Positions 22,950 through 34,668 of a stretch of DNA of 64,000 nt are shown here, piece by piece. The notes beneath the pieces were generated by a model, which worked only from the letters and a program-made list of their open reading frames with translations, made no database searches and was not told where the DNA came from. Position 1 is the first letter of the stretch. Every line of letters begins with the position of its first letter. The translations under genes and the position numbers were made by a program. Origin of the DNA: Galeopsis tetrahit (taxonomy: Eukaryota; Streptophyta; Magnoliopsida; Lamiales; Lamiaceae); NCBI GenBank assembly GCA_963675135.1, contig OY776122.1:98834186-98898185 (forward strand). Reading direction: 5' to 3'.

Positions 22950-23352
22950 TCAATTTCCCATTTTATTTAAGTATTTTCTTCACATTTTAAATAAACCAGT
23001 CCCTAGGCCTAGCTAGCTTGTAATATGCACAAGCATCTTCTCAACTTCAACTCTGTTTTTTTTTTTTTGATCAATTCTCAACTTCAACTCTGTTACTCAT
23101 GTATATGCATGTCATATATATATATATATCCAAAAGAGAAACCAAAGTAATCACCATTTCATCATCTAAACTCTTCATCAACTATTTCAAACAAATAAAT
23201 GTTCAGCAAGTGTGAGACACATTGGCAATGATAATAACACTTAAATTTAAATGAGGTGCCGCCAACATAAGGAAGGCTCACTGCTAATGAAATTTCAGTA
23301 AAATCAGATCTTTCCACAAACAATTAAATTTAAAGGTCACTACTAAAATACC

Positions 23353-26300
23353 TTATACGTTAATATCTGAGCACGTCGGAAAATCAAGGCCATGAAGCGC
23401 AGGTACTCTCTCCAAGTCTTCTTTTGTGAATACCGGTAAGAACCAAAATACCTTTCTAGTTCCGAAGACCTAAATGACAGAATAACATACAATTATTACC
23501 ATGATATCAGTGAGCTAAAGATTGGCAATTATTGTATTCCCCTGGAGTTGCCCAAATCATTGTCAGATAATTGTTATATGAAATAAAATCTCCTTCACAT
23601 GGTTTCATTCATAAGTACTCACTCTTTGCGAGATGTTCCAATTCATATAACAAAGCTTTGATGCATGAATCATTCTTCACAGTACTCATTCTATTGACAA
23701 AGTTATAATAGTTACCTGCTCAATGTTCTTTCTCCATCCCAAGTCATACTTCCACCACTCAGTTTTTTTCTTCTCATGAACCTGATACAGGCAATATCAA
23801 GAGAAGACAATGTAATAAGGTGATATTAAGTACAAATATGAAAATATTGCATTTACCTCGACAGAGGTCGTGTTGCTCAACAGCAGTGACATATGCATGA
23901 CAACGAAACAAAGAAGGCTCAGTGCAAAAGCTACATTCAGAACTGCATCAAGGGACGGAGTCTGTAAGAAAGACTAAAGGGATGAGAATGCAGTAAGCAA
24001 CTGCACGGGTTGCAATGAGGATTACCAAATTGTAAGGAAATTACCAAATGCCAAAAAAGTTACAGCCAGCTTCCCAGGTGAGCTAGAGTGATGCTTAGCT
24101 TGTTGAAAGAAGTTTATGAAACCAGGAAGCAGCACCACAGTGTTCATCAGCGTTTCCAGGAAAGTGTAAAACTACAATTCCACGTGTTAGTTACTGAAAG
24201 GCACACTGTATAATTGAAGTTCAGCCACTGCAATCTTTGTGAACCATTATCATTTCTACAAGCACCAGGAAGAAGCAGTGGAGATACAAGCAAGCCCACA
24301 CACAAACCCATGGGAATTGGAATATAAAGCAAATTGGCAATTAATGAGTGTCAAAGTATCAACTTGTTCTACAGAAACACACACACACAAAAAAAAAAAA
24401 AAAAAACTTATGCATTTATAGTGAAGGACCTCCTATAATGTTTTCTCATGGTTGCAAAGTACACATAGTCCAAGACAGGAATAGGTAACAATGCATTTAC
24501 TTTTGAACACAAAGACAGAGCCACAAATAGACCTAATAAATAATGATCATTCCTCTCCAGAGGAGACATGAATTCTTTCTCGTTGTGACAACCTTCCTTT
24601 TCCAAGAGTTTAGATGACTCAGAACAGAGCTAGTCATTGGTATAGAGGAATACAAATATCAAGACCTTCATTTGTTAGATTTAATAATCAAATATCTATG
24701 TAAAGAGTTGTGATGAAAATAGTTGGTTGGCTGTCATAAATTCATATCAAGAATTTCCAAAGAATTAGATGAGAGTTTAATTTATTATATAGATACCCAA
24801 AATAGGTAAACAAATTTGGAGTTTTGAGTCACAACATAGTTCAGGATTCAAACATACTTCAGAATATGATTTCCCCGAGAATAGGGTCAACTATAATTTA
24901 TTCTCACCACAAAAAGGAGAAAAAATTTGTAGTTGCGAGCCCCAACACAGTTCACAACCCATATGCAGTGGTGGTCCATCTTAAGAACACATCTTTGACC
25001 TGCATAAAAGTTAAAACATGTCATCTATTCTTATAACTAAGCAATTAAAAACATCTTTAAATTAAAGGCATAAAGGGCAAGATAATGTACCAATAAAGCT
25101 TCGGATCCTTCAAAATTGATATTTTCATGGAAACTAAAGGAATATGATTATAAGTGTGTGGTATTAAGTTACTACATATCCGCAGCATCTATTATGCAAA
25201 CAAAAAGCTGCAAGACTGAGGACTCAAGTGTTTCAGTTTAACCGGGAGAAGAATGTACCTAATTAAAAACATGGAAATAATAAGCAGGGCCACCCTGTTA
25301 AAGTGTACTTTCCTAGTAAGCACAAATACAAGGATTGCAGTAAGTTTCTAAAAAACAATCAATCAGAAGAGATCAACAAGAAAAAGGATCTCAACTTTTA
25401 CCACTAAAAGAAAAAAAGAAAAAAAAAGGCAACCAGATCAAAGTTTCGCTTTTAACTGAAAAAAATGCTTACAAACAGAGCAATGGTGACAACGTGGTGG
25501 CTTGCCATTTTGGCAACGATCGCAATACCGTAATGCAGGTGTTCTTTCTAACCCCTCTGATGATGATGGCCTTGCTGAATTATTGTCTTGTACTAAGGAA
25601 CTGGAAGATACAAAATCCTTCTTTTCAATGTTCTGCTCTGGTAGCACTTTCCAGTTTGCAGGAACAGCACCAGGGTCCCGAAAGACCACCATAAAATAGC
25701 TCCATGTCAATAATACAAGCTGCCAGTTGACAAATTATCTTAGCAGAGATCAAAGGAAATGCTGAAAAAAAAAGATGATGTTACAAGAGAAGTTTCTCAA
25801 TGGTGTTGATTGTCATTGATTGATTCCACTCTTTTTTTTGCTCATCAGAAAGCTAGGCTACTTTATTCTCATCTTAAGTAACAAAATTGAAGTTATCTCG
25901 AAAATAGCTCTTATGGGATTTACACTGAATATCAACACCATACAGCTCCTTTGTTCAACATAATATGAAACTAATCCATGTCCAGTCTGTAAAAAGCTAG
26001 CATACTCCAAGGAAGGGAGAATTCCAAAACCAAACTTGCAATAAAATGATTGTATCAATTATACAAAATTAATCTCACCCCATTAGGACTGTAATTTTTT
26101 AAATCAAATTATTCCCATCATTTCAAATGCAAGTAGATGAGATAAGGAAAAGCTTTAAATAACAAGTGGAGTCACAGAATCACACAGCCTATGAATCTGG
26201 AAAGTAGTTAAGTTTTTGGAAACTAACAAAACCATAAATGACATTACACCATCACATTCCACCATCACCAAGTTTTTGGAAACTAATAATAATAAATTTA

Positions 26301-26777
26301 TAAATAGCCCATCACATCATATTACACCATTAGTAAAATGGTAAGGAACGGTATGGGTATAGGCATGGAAAGGGTAAAGAATTATACCATACCTCACCTA
26401 TGGAACAGTAGGCTAAGGCCAACAAAATTGAGTCCGTAAGGTTTCATCAATTTAAGTTTTAATCGAAACAGTGTTGTTTCAGTGCAAGTAATAAACTAGT
26501 ATAACAAGCGAAAAAAGAAATTTCAATTATAAAGACTAGTATCGGAAGAGGATTAATAGTGACAAGAAGAAATTAGGCATACCAGGAGATGAAAAAGCAG
26601 GAGGAGAAGAAAATAGAAGAGGGATTTGAAGGCAGCGTGGAGGAGGTGTGGGGCCAACGTGATAATGACGACAGCGTAGTAGGAGAGAGCAATGAGAGCG
26701 AAAACAAGGAGGATCATAAAGTAGCCGAGGAACTTGAGTCCAGAGCACAACCGGAAGGGGTTCAATTTGAAATCCAT
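23353..26777 (-). CDS. DHHC-type protein S-acyltransferase (PAT12-15 group)
   Basis: Seven exons on the minus strand: 26583-26777, 25473-25719, 24908-24999, 24045-24171, 23857-23942, 23716-23781, 23353-23469, giving 309 aa with the frame intact. Membrane segments lie near 18-40, 52-76, 172-196 and 222-245. The Cys-rich domain between segments 2 and 3 includes RYCDRCQNGKPPRCHHCSVC, then KMDHHC with catalytic C159 and WVVNCVGARNYK. A TTSVE motif follows segment 4. These enzymes attach palmitate to cysteines of membrane-associated proteins. Length and flanks resemble Arabidopsis PAT12-15, and PAT12 is a close neighbour of LIF2 there. The end of exon 3 could be three bases earlier (TTT/GTGGTGAG), but the GTGAGA donor is stronger and keeps family length. 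The start MDFKLNPF sits just before the first helix. Confidence 0.88.
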
Positions 26778-27529
26778 GGGAGCGTAGAAAATCCGGGGGG
26801 ATCTTCGGGTGGAACGCGCCGGGAATAGGCGTTTCAGTATATCTGGTGGTGGTGGTGGAGCCAGATTTCCAGTTGGGGAAGACGAGGAGGAAGTAGCTTC
26901 CTGTTTCAGTCAACTTAAACTATAGGGTAAGAATGCTCCATTTCTTCAGCTTTTCTCTAATTTAATTTAAGAGAGAAATAAGAGAAAGATAATGTTAATT
27001 TATTTATATATATATATATTTTTTTTTTTTTCAAATGGTCTCTCCGATTTGTGGTGGTATTTGTTGTTTCAAAATTAGACAGATGCAGATTGTAATATGA
27101 ACTTGCACTTTTCCGTGTGTTGTATTTTCAGTTAAATTTACATTTGCACATTTATATTGAGTTATATTTTTTAATAATATTGTGTTGCACTTTTTACTTA
27201 TAATAATTTACATTTTTTATTAAAAATTGTGTTGTGTTGCATTTTTTACTTATAATAATTTACATTTTTTATTAAAAATTGTGTTGCACTTTTTAATTAT
27301 AGTAACTTATATTTTTTTAATAAAAAAATTGTGTTGAACTTTTCAGTAATAATATTGTGTTACACTTATTAATTATAATAACTTACACTTTTCAACACGT
27401 TTTCGAAAAAAATAAAAATTGACTGGGTCAACTTGAGTCCTTATAAGGTTTGGTTTGGAATTGACCAAATCAAATTTGGATTTGTCATTTTCAATTCAAT
27501 TTCTCTCGATCTCTCATAATCCAAATATC
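26778..27529. other. Palmitoyltransferase upstream region and AT-rich DNA
   Basis: The first 150-200 bp are presumed leader and promoter of the minus-strand palmitoyltransferase gene. From about 27000 the DNA is AT-rich, with a TA/T run and the tandem repeats noted at 27160-27400. The last 16 bp (27514-27529) are one copy of the target duplication of the adjacent retroposon. Confidence 0.6.
27160..27400. repeat. AT-rich tandem repeat, about four diverged units
   Basis: The unit TTGTGTTGCACTTTTTACTT followed by ATAATAATTTACATTTTT recurs with a period of roughly 45-60 bp, its last copies diverging (TTGTGTTGAACTTTTCAGTA, TTGTGTTACACTTATTAATT). Confidence 0.7.
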
Positions 27530-28388
27530 TATCTATTTTTTTTAATTTTAATTTTTTTTTAAGGATGGTTTACAAGATCATCAAATAGAATTACAAATCA
27601 CGAACTAAAATCTTGATCTTCGAATCAATGCGGACCACCCAAGTATCGCCGTCCACTTCAATCGTGAGAAGAGGAAAGACGAGTTTCCCTTTGCCTTAAC
27701 AGATGTTCAGGTCTCCAATCTTTAAACAAGACAACCTCACACTAAGGTATTTCATGTCAAGAATAGGAAACAAAAAAATAGGCAAAGTTCCACCAAGTAC
27801 TCGATCCCAACAACTAGAACCCAAGGACTCTCGAGTCTATATCAAGAAGTTCAACCAAAAAAAATGAGACCCACAACCACAACAGATCCCCCGTAACGGG
27901 GAAAAGACGCACGAGGCGTAACCGGACATAACAAACTGCAACTAAAAACGAAACTAAACAAACACAAATACTACCTAGAAAACAATAAACAGGATCAAAG
28001 AAGAAATACCCGAACGGTCACCGTAGCTCCATTCGAGATAATTTCTACACTGATCCCTACCCCAAAAGCAAAAAATAACTACATAAAATAAGGGAAAACT
28101 GAAAAGACCGGAGCAGCGGCGACGGCTAAAACAAAGTAGATCTAAGGATCTGCTTCCTAGATCTGAAAGGACGGCGACAGCGAAAGACAACGACAGACGG
28201 CGACGATTCAGATTTGAAACTATAACTCACAAATCTACAAGGGAACAAGCAAATCTACATGGAAGGAGGCTAAATCTACAAGATATGCAAGAGAAATAGG
28301 AGGAGACTGCACTGTGTGTGGATCACACCTGGAGTGTGTGAAAATCGCACACACACGCTCCGCTCCTCGTAATAAGTGATAGTTAGAG
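27530..28388 (-). mobile_element. Non-autonomous retroposon with 16-bp target duplication
   Basis: The segment is bounded by perfect direct repeats TCATAATCCAAATATC at 27514-27529 and 28389-28404. At its left edge the minus strand ends in an A-rich tail (CCATCCTT followed by a run of A and mixed A/T-rich sequence), which marks the 3' end of a reverse-transcribed insert. The 5' end is at about 28388. The body (859 bp) has no reverse transcriptase. A minus-strand frame at 28190-27975 is open but unrecognised. Size, tail and long duplication fit an L1-type machinery product: a non-autonomous LINE derivative, or a retroposed transcript. Confidence 0.75.
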
Positions 28389-28670
28389 TCATAATCCAAA
28401 TATCAATTCACCTATATAATACACATACACACCTATTTTTCTCTCATACATCCATTTTCTTTCCTATTATTTATCTATCTATTAATAAAATATTACATTA
28501 CAACATCACTTTTAATTTGACATAAAACTACATTCACTCATACTTCTCATTCTCGTCAGAAAACGGCCTATCGATGCCGACCACCTCTATCCAAACACGA
28601 TTTAAACATAATTAGTATTTATAAATTACTTCAATCCATTTTTTTCAATCTTTAACCACAAAACCCCTTA

Positions 28671-28912
28671 GGGCATGTTTGTTTTGGGATGAGAAATCCG
28701 GATTTGGGATTTCGAAACTCCACACCGCGTTACAGTTTGAGATTTTGATTCAGGATTTCAAAATCCCACTCTATAACCCTATAAAAGTCAACTCTATAAA
28801 TACCTACAAACCCTATATAAATACCTATAAAACATAAAAAAACATTAGAATTTTTAACTAGATTTTGAAATTCGAATTTCAAAATCCTCAAAATCTCACA
28901 ACAAACATGCAC
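28671..28912. mobile_element. MITE-like element with inverted ends
   Basis: The left end GGGCATGTTTGTTTTGGGAT and the right end (reverse complement GTGCATGTTTGTTGTGAGAT) form an imperfect terminal inverted repeat. The interior is AT-rich, with repeated CCTATAAA/TACCTA words. No clear target duplication was found. The element at 41106-41398 starts with a very similar word. Confidence 0.45.
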
Positions 28913-29800
28913 TTCAACTTTTGATGCGCTAGCATGCTGCCACCGGACGTCGTGTCAGTGATTAAGTTAAACATGAGTGGAGGTCCACGTGAAAGAATAG
29001 ATTCCTACCTATCACAAGATTCACAACAATAAACTTGGTCACAGTTCACTGAATTTAGTTTTATTTTCTTTCACATATAAAACGTGCAAATAACTATATA
29101 TTATTTAAAAAGAAGAAAAAGAAATATGATGCATGCTATAATCATGGATTGACGTTACTGGCCAAAGATTCCCCAAAATGGATTACACTATCCCAAACTT
29201 CAAGCCAAGTATACATCTCAATTCTCAATATCTAATTCGGAGGGTAATGGGTATGGCCGTATGGGACGGATAAAATTGAAAACTAAATCAACAAATTATA
29301 ATTTTTTTTTTTTTTAATGTCTTGATATCTGATTCTACGAGAATCAATCACACCGTTCACTTATAAAAATTATAAATTACTAATGATAAATAAGATTAAT
29401 CGAATAAATTCTTAACTTTTCATCGCATTCACAAACTATAGCATTCCTCATGTAGTTAATTTTTTTAGCATTCACCATAAGTTAGTTACGCACGCCGTAT
29501 TCTCCTTTTTTATAATTGGTAGTATATCGTAATGAAATTTAAAATGCTATATTCAGTCAATAATTTTAAGTTAATGTTACACTCAATTAACATAGGAAGA
29601 ATGTTAAACTCAGTCAACAATTTATAAATTTAAGTGTATGGCCTCGCCAAGCTATTAAGACGACCAACCAATATAACAAAAACACCTCAAAATTAATAAA
29701 GACTAATCAATGGTTGCTAAAGTCATGACCTCGCTAGGTCATCCCACCACCACAACCTTTGGCCACCTGACCAACCATCCTTGGTCATCTAGTTAATTCC
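28913..29800. other. Intergenic DNA with a dispersed 69-bp repeat
   Basis: AT-rich, no gene. At 29724-29792 lies a sequence starting CATGACCTCGCTAGGTCATC and ending TTGGTCATCTAG that recurs at 43135-43203 with few differences. It is cut by the LINE fragment that follows. Confidence 0.6.
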
Positions 29801-30520
29801 AAGCATTTGGCTGGTTTTATTATTATTATGTGGGCAATATGGAAGAGTCGGTGTAATTGGAAACATTTGAATGATGAGCATGGTCATAGGCAATCTTGTA
29901 GTTTTAAGGTGCATTGGGCACTGGATTACTGGGATGATTTTAATAATTCTGATTTTGCCTTGGCTAGTAAGGGGTTTTTGGTGTCTGAGGATTCTTCCAT
30001 GAAGCAGGAGAAAATTATGGATCACATTCTTTTTACTGATGCAGCCTTCAACCCAACTCTTAATTTTTTTGCTATAGGCTGTGTCCTGCTTCGAGATATG
30101 AATCAAGTGGGTTTGGCTGGTTTTGTTAAGATTTCGCATCCGGGTTCGGTTCTTGTTGCGGAATTAAAAGCAATTAAATTAGGTCTGGAAAATTGTTTAA
30201 AAAGGGGGGTGCAAGTCAAAGGTATAAGATCAGATTCGCTCCTTGCTGTGGAGGCCATTAACAGCCGCATTAATCTTACAGGTTGGGAGCAGGAATTGGT
30301 TGTATCTATTCAGCAGTTGATGAGTACAATCTTGGTGTGGGATTGTCAACATATTACCCGGGGGAATAATGATCTTGCGCATAATGTTGCCCGGAAAGCC
30401 CTAAACTCCTCAAGTCCTTACGATTGGATTGAGGAAGTTGGAATTTCGACCTTCAAGGAGAGTTGGATGCTTTGAAATTTTCTTACTTTTGTATCTCCTT
30501 GTGTCAAAAAAAAAAAAAAA
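29801..30520 (+). mobile_element. 5'-truncated LINE 3' end (RNase H-like domain plus A-tail)
   Basis: An open frame from 29807 to 30475 (no ATG at its 5' end) encodes the C-terminal RNase H-like domain of plant LINE reverse transcriptases: FTDAAF, AELKAIKLGLENC, VKGIRSDSLLAVEAIN, NDLAHNVARKAL. Upstream is the end of the region before RNase H (MWAIWKSRCNWKH). A short 3' UTR ending TGTATCTCCTTGTGTC leads into 15 A residues at 30506-30520. Sense orientation, 5' truncation and A-tail are typical of target-primed reverse transcription. The insertion lies inside the dispersed repeat described for 28913-29800, whose continuation AATAAACAAAAGCC appears right after the tail. Frame and domain are uninterrupted, so the insertion is fairly young. 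Confidence 0.82.
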
Positions 30521-30521
30521 G

Positions 30522-30877
30522 AATAAACAAAAGCCACAAAAGTCGAGCATTCAGGCAACCCAAAGAATACACCCAAGACTCTTAGCTCGTCCGTCCAAAC
30601 TGAGATGATGTCAAGGTCGTCTCCTATATCACAAAGTGGATCAACATCATTAAGCTCAAGGATAGAGTTACCAAAATAGACTTAGCTCATTGAGTCATCC
30701 CACACCCCAATACCCCATGCATAAAAGGTGGGTTGGACTAAGAAAAAAACAGTCTCATTTAAGGCGGGCCTAAACGGGCTGGCATGCCTTCTAATATTTT
30801 TAATGAAAAATAATTTTTATAATAATAAACGATTATATATATATTTATAAATTTCATGATTGTAACCTTATAAATTA
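30522..30877. other. Intergenic DNA, no gene seen
   Basis: The beginning continues the dispersed repeat cut by the LINE fragment. The remainder is unremarkable and ends in AT-rich DNA next to a Stowaway element. Confidence 0.5.
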
Positions 30878-30879
30878 TA

Positions 30880-31205
30880 CTCCCTCCATATTCAGACAAT
30901 ATAAAGAAAGGGAAAAAACCGTCAAATTTCATTATTTTCACTTTCCTTTTTTAGTTATCCAATTTTATTATGCTAATTTCCTTTTTGGTAATAATACTAT
31001 TCACACTACTTTATATCCACCCTCCAATCATCACTTATTTACTCAAATTGTCACTAACTTTATTCATAAACAATCACTTTATCTATAAATGGACCCCAAA
31101 ACATCTCATCATACCCCCAACTTATCTATTTTATACATAAACTAATCAATATTCATTAAAACTCGTGCTCGGAGAAATGAGCATAATAAAATTGGGTGGA
31201 AGGAG
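30880..31205. mobile_element. Stowaway-type MITE, family A
   Basis: Starts CTCCCTCCATATTCAGAC and ends ATTGGGTGGAAGGAG, with TA at 30878-30879 and 31206-31207. It shares long interior stretches with the element at 11598-11874 (for example TATCCAATTTTATTATGCTA), but has extra sequence near its left end. Confidence 0.75.
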
Positions 31206-31382
31206 TATAATTTATTAAAAATATTAGACTCCATTTGAATGGAGGGATTCAAGTGTATGAATTTTACTTCATTTGTTTGGATTAAAAAATAAAAGATTAA
31301 ATTTTAAATACTTTCTTATTAAAACCATGTCATTTGAAATTTATGTATTTTAAAATACTTTTATTTAAAATAGCACAAAAAT

Positions 31383-32041
31383 TAGAGATGTTTATCCGGG
31401 TCGGGCTAACCGGGCTGGCCCGTTTAACCCTAAAAAATACAGGGTTAGGGTTCATGAATTATAGACCCGTTTAAAACCGGGCTTTTTTGACCCGGACCGG
31501 TTAGCCCGTGGGCTAAACCGGGCCAGCCCGCAGGGCTACAGGGTCAACCCGCTAGCCCGAGTTGTTACATTTTTTTTTCTTTTTTTTAAATAAATAACCT
31601 AAAATAAATTTTGGGTAATTTGACCAATAAATTTAACTATAAGTATTAAGAAACTCATTATCATCCATTAGTTATTATTACTATTTTTTATTAGATTATG
31701 ATATTTGTTTAGGTTTATTTGGTCATATTGAGGATCAATGAGTTCTAGAATTGTGTTTAAATTATACTTTTGTTTTCTCATTTACTGATCATTAACTAAT
31801 TATGTTTTTTTCTATTTTATTTGCTTGTTGGACATGTCAATTAAGACCTTTAATTTTAAAAGAAAAAAAATTATTGTAGCCCGTTAGTGGCCCGTTTAGC
31901 CCGTGGCCCGCTAGGGTTAGGGTTAGGTCCCAACAATTGTAGGCCCGTTAAACATGAACCGGATAAGGCCCTAACCCGTTTAGCCCGTAGCCCTGTAGGG
32001 CTGGCCCTATAGGGCTAGGGCCAGCCCGATAGACATCTCTA
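31383..32041. mobile_element. hAT-type non-autonomous element
   Basis: The ends TAGAGATGTTTATCCGGG and (reverse complement of the right end) TAGAGATGTCTATCGGGC form a terminal inverted repeat. The flanks ACAAAAAT (31375-31382) and ACAAAAAC (32042-32049) are an 8-bp duplication with one mismatch, as for hAT transposons. Both subterminal regions are packed with GGCCCGTT / AGCCCG words, and the middle is AT-rich. No transposase is present. Confidence 0.8.
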
Positions 32042-32268
32042 ACAAAAACGTATATGCAATATTGCATACATGCAATATTGACTAATTAAGTCAATTGGAC
32101 TGAAAATATATATTATTGGTCACCATTAATTCATTTGGGTTAATTCTTAATTTATTTGTCAACTGGCCCGCTTGTGTTCTAATTTTGACAAAAAAAATTA
32201 ACCCGTTTATTTTGTCAATTTCTGTGATTTTTTTATCTTTTATTTTATTGCCGAACGCGGGATATTAA

Positions 32269-32680
32269 ATGTAGTAATTCAAATCATAATATGTAGTAAC
32301 ACACATTATTTTATGTAGTAATAACACAAACTATTTTATATAATAATACAAATTCTTTTATTTAGTAACCAGTTTTTTTCTATTGTTTTTGTTAATGTAG
32401 TAACTCACATTATAATACGTAGTAACATATACTATCGCATGTAGTAAACACAATAACCATGTTGTAATGCAAATCATTTGATAAAGTTACATATAGTAAC
32501 AAACGCATATATTCAATGTAGTAATTCAAACTCAAGTATATAGTAATATATTTTTTTTTATATAGTAATACCGATTCTTTTATGTAGTATTTTTTTCTAG
32601 AATTTTTATTGATTAAGTAACTTACATTATAACATATAGTAACATATATTATTGCATGTAGTAATATAAAATAACCTCGA
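32269..32680. repeat. Diverged 244-bp duplication rich in ATGTAGTAA words
   Basis: GTAGTAATTCAAATCATAAT at 32272 is matched by GTAGTAATTCAAACTCAAGT at 32516, and the following 150-200 bp run in parallel. Within each copy the word (A/G)TAGTAA(C/T) recurs every 20-30 bp. No coding sense is evident on either strand. Confidence 0.65.
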
Positions 32681-32821
32681 TCCATAATAATAATTAAATA
32701 ATATTTAAAGAAATAGAAAATATTTAAAGAATAAGGCCGTCGTAAATTGCAGCGTTAGGCTGCGGTCTCGGGTGGCCGAAAACTGCTCGGAGAAGACGAC
32801 TAAGAACAATTTCTGCTAGTG

Positions 32822-32930
32822 GATGTATTTATAAAAAACATGGGTGTGAATTGAACTGTCAGTGGTGTATTTATAAAAATGTGGGTTGAACTGTCACTGG
32901 GTGTATTTATAAAGAATGTGAGTGTAAATA
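32822..32930. repeat. Short tandem repeat, three units
   Basis: The word GTATTTATAAA followed by a GTG-rich stretch and AACTGTCA(G/C)TG occurs three times with 35-44 bp spacing (starts near 32824, 32867, 32902). Confidence 0.6.
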
Positions 32931-33162
32931 ACTGAAATGCATATATACAATATTTCACAAAAGACTAGCCCTTAAAATAGTTTCTCAAATCAAATCCTCT
33001 CATCCATATGCAACCTTACAAAAATGTGGGCTGACTTGCCTTAACCCACAATTAGCCAATAAATTGTGTGGCTTGTACACTTTGTAGCCCGCCAAATCGG
33101 CCGCTGGTAGGTCGATCCATTTGACATCTATTCGCAAGGAGGACAGATTTTGGAAATAAATA

Positions 33163-33439
33163 GTCCCTCCGTCTTACTATAAGTTTCCCACTTTCCTTTT
33201 ATGGATATCCCACAATAAATTTCTCATTTCATTTTTTTCCATTTTTGGCATATGATTTTTTTTTTCTCTCTCAATCACATCACTTATACTTTATCTATTA
33301 TTTTATCATACTTTATCTCATACTCATTTATTATTTTCTCTCTCACCATCACATCACTTATACTTTATCTATTATTTTATCATATTTTTTAATCAAAATA
33401 ACCAAAAGAAAGGGGAAACTTATAGCGGGACGGAGAGAG
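33163..33439. mobile_element. Stowaway-type MITE
   Basis: Ends GTCCCTCCGTCTTACTATAA and (reverse complement of the right end) CTCTCTCCGTCCCGCTATAA, flanked by TA at 33161-33162 and 33440-33441. The inverted repeat extends to AAGTTTCCC. Confidence 0.85.
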
Positions 33440-33782
33440 TATGATTTTGTAAACTAGGAGTATATTTTCACAATATTCACAATTTTATACAAAACATTAC
33501 ATTTTATTAATATGTGTGTCCACCCACCTATAAAAGTTATTGTAGAATGAAGAGATTATAAAATCTGGAATAAAAATTTGGTCGAGATCTCAATTCATTA
33601 ATTTATTATGAACATGATTAAAAAAACACCACCACTATCTAGCTTAGAGAGTAGAGGTGCTAGCTAAATAAATATACATAAATCAAAGCACTTCATACAT
33701 GTTGATGTTCACTGCATTAGTCTAATTTTTTCGTCCAATTAATTAATTGTACCGTGTTTTTATGTGCATGAGATGGGGAATT

Positions 33783-34307
33783 TAGGGATGGCAAAATGAC
33801 CTGCCCCGGAGTCGCCCCGCCCTGCCCCGAGAGATTTTGACCTGACTTGCCCTGTCCCATTCTGAGAATGGGGCAAGTCAGCCCCGTCCCGCGCGCAGAG
33901 CAGGGCAGGCATGGGTTTACATATTTATTGCTCTGCCCTGGCCCGCCCTGCCCTATACCGAATTTAAATATATATATAAATATATAATAATTTAATTAAG
34001 TAAACTAACCCTAATTTATACCAATATTTATTTTAGTTTAGTTTAATGATGAATTTTAATATTTAATTTATATCATTTTAAATAATTTATATACATATAA
34101 AATGAGACTTGGGGCAGGGCAGGGCGAGACTAAAAAATTCTGCCCCATATTAAGCATGGGGCAGGGCAGGTACCCGCGTGGGGCAAGGCAGGGCATAAAA
34201 TGCTGCCCCGTAGCAGATCATGGGACAGGGCAGGGTGGATGCATATATGCGCGGGGCAGGTTTGAATATTGAGATACCCGCCCTACTCTGCCCCATTGCC
34301 ATCCCTA
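33783..34307. mobile_element. hAT-type non-autonomous element with perfect 8-bp duplication
   Basis: Terminal inverted repeat TAGGGATGGCAA / TTGCCATCCCTA, with identical 8-bp flanks GGGGAATT (33775-33782 and 34308-34315). Both ends carry many CCTGCCCC / GGGGCAGGGC words around an AT-rich core. No coding region. The perfect duplication suggests a recent insertion. Confidence 0.88.
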
Positions 34308-34668
34308 GGGGAATTAATACTTAGTGGGTTCGAGCTGAAATTTGTAATTTATGTAAAGGCAAAACCTGTTATCTATGGATGATTTGCAATGTCGTCTCAT
34401 AACCTAATTAAACATGATTATTGGTTAAGCCTTTGTATATTTAGATTTACATACATATGTAGACTTTTTCTAGAGGGTCCATTACTCTTTTAGCTAGCTG
34501 GCGATCATGATGTTTGGAATATATTTATGTTTGTTTATTTGTACTTATACTTCTACATCCATTTGATCAATTTCTAGCTATCAAAGTGGCTCTAATTTCA
34601 TTTTATAAAAATAATCACTTTATTTTTAACTTACATCAGCTTCATAATATTTTAAGTATATAATTAGA

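Noticed and set aside
32410..32685. Minus-strand frame of 91 codons
   Set aside because: It is Tyr/Ile/Leu-rich, created by the repeated TAGTAA words, with no domain.
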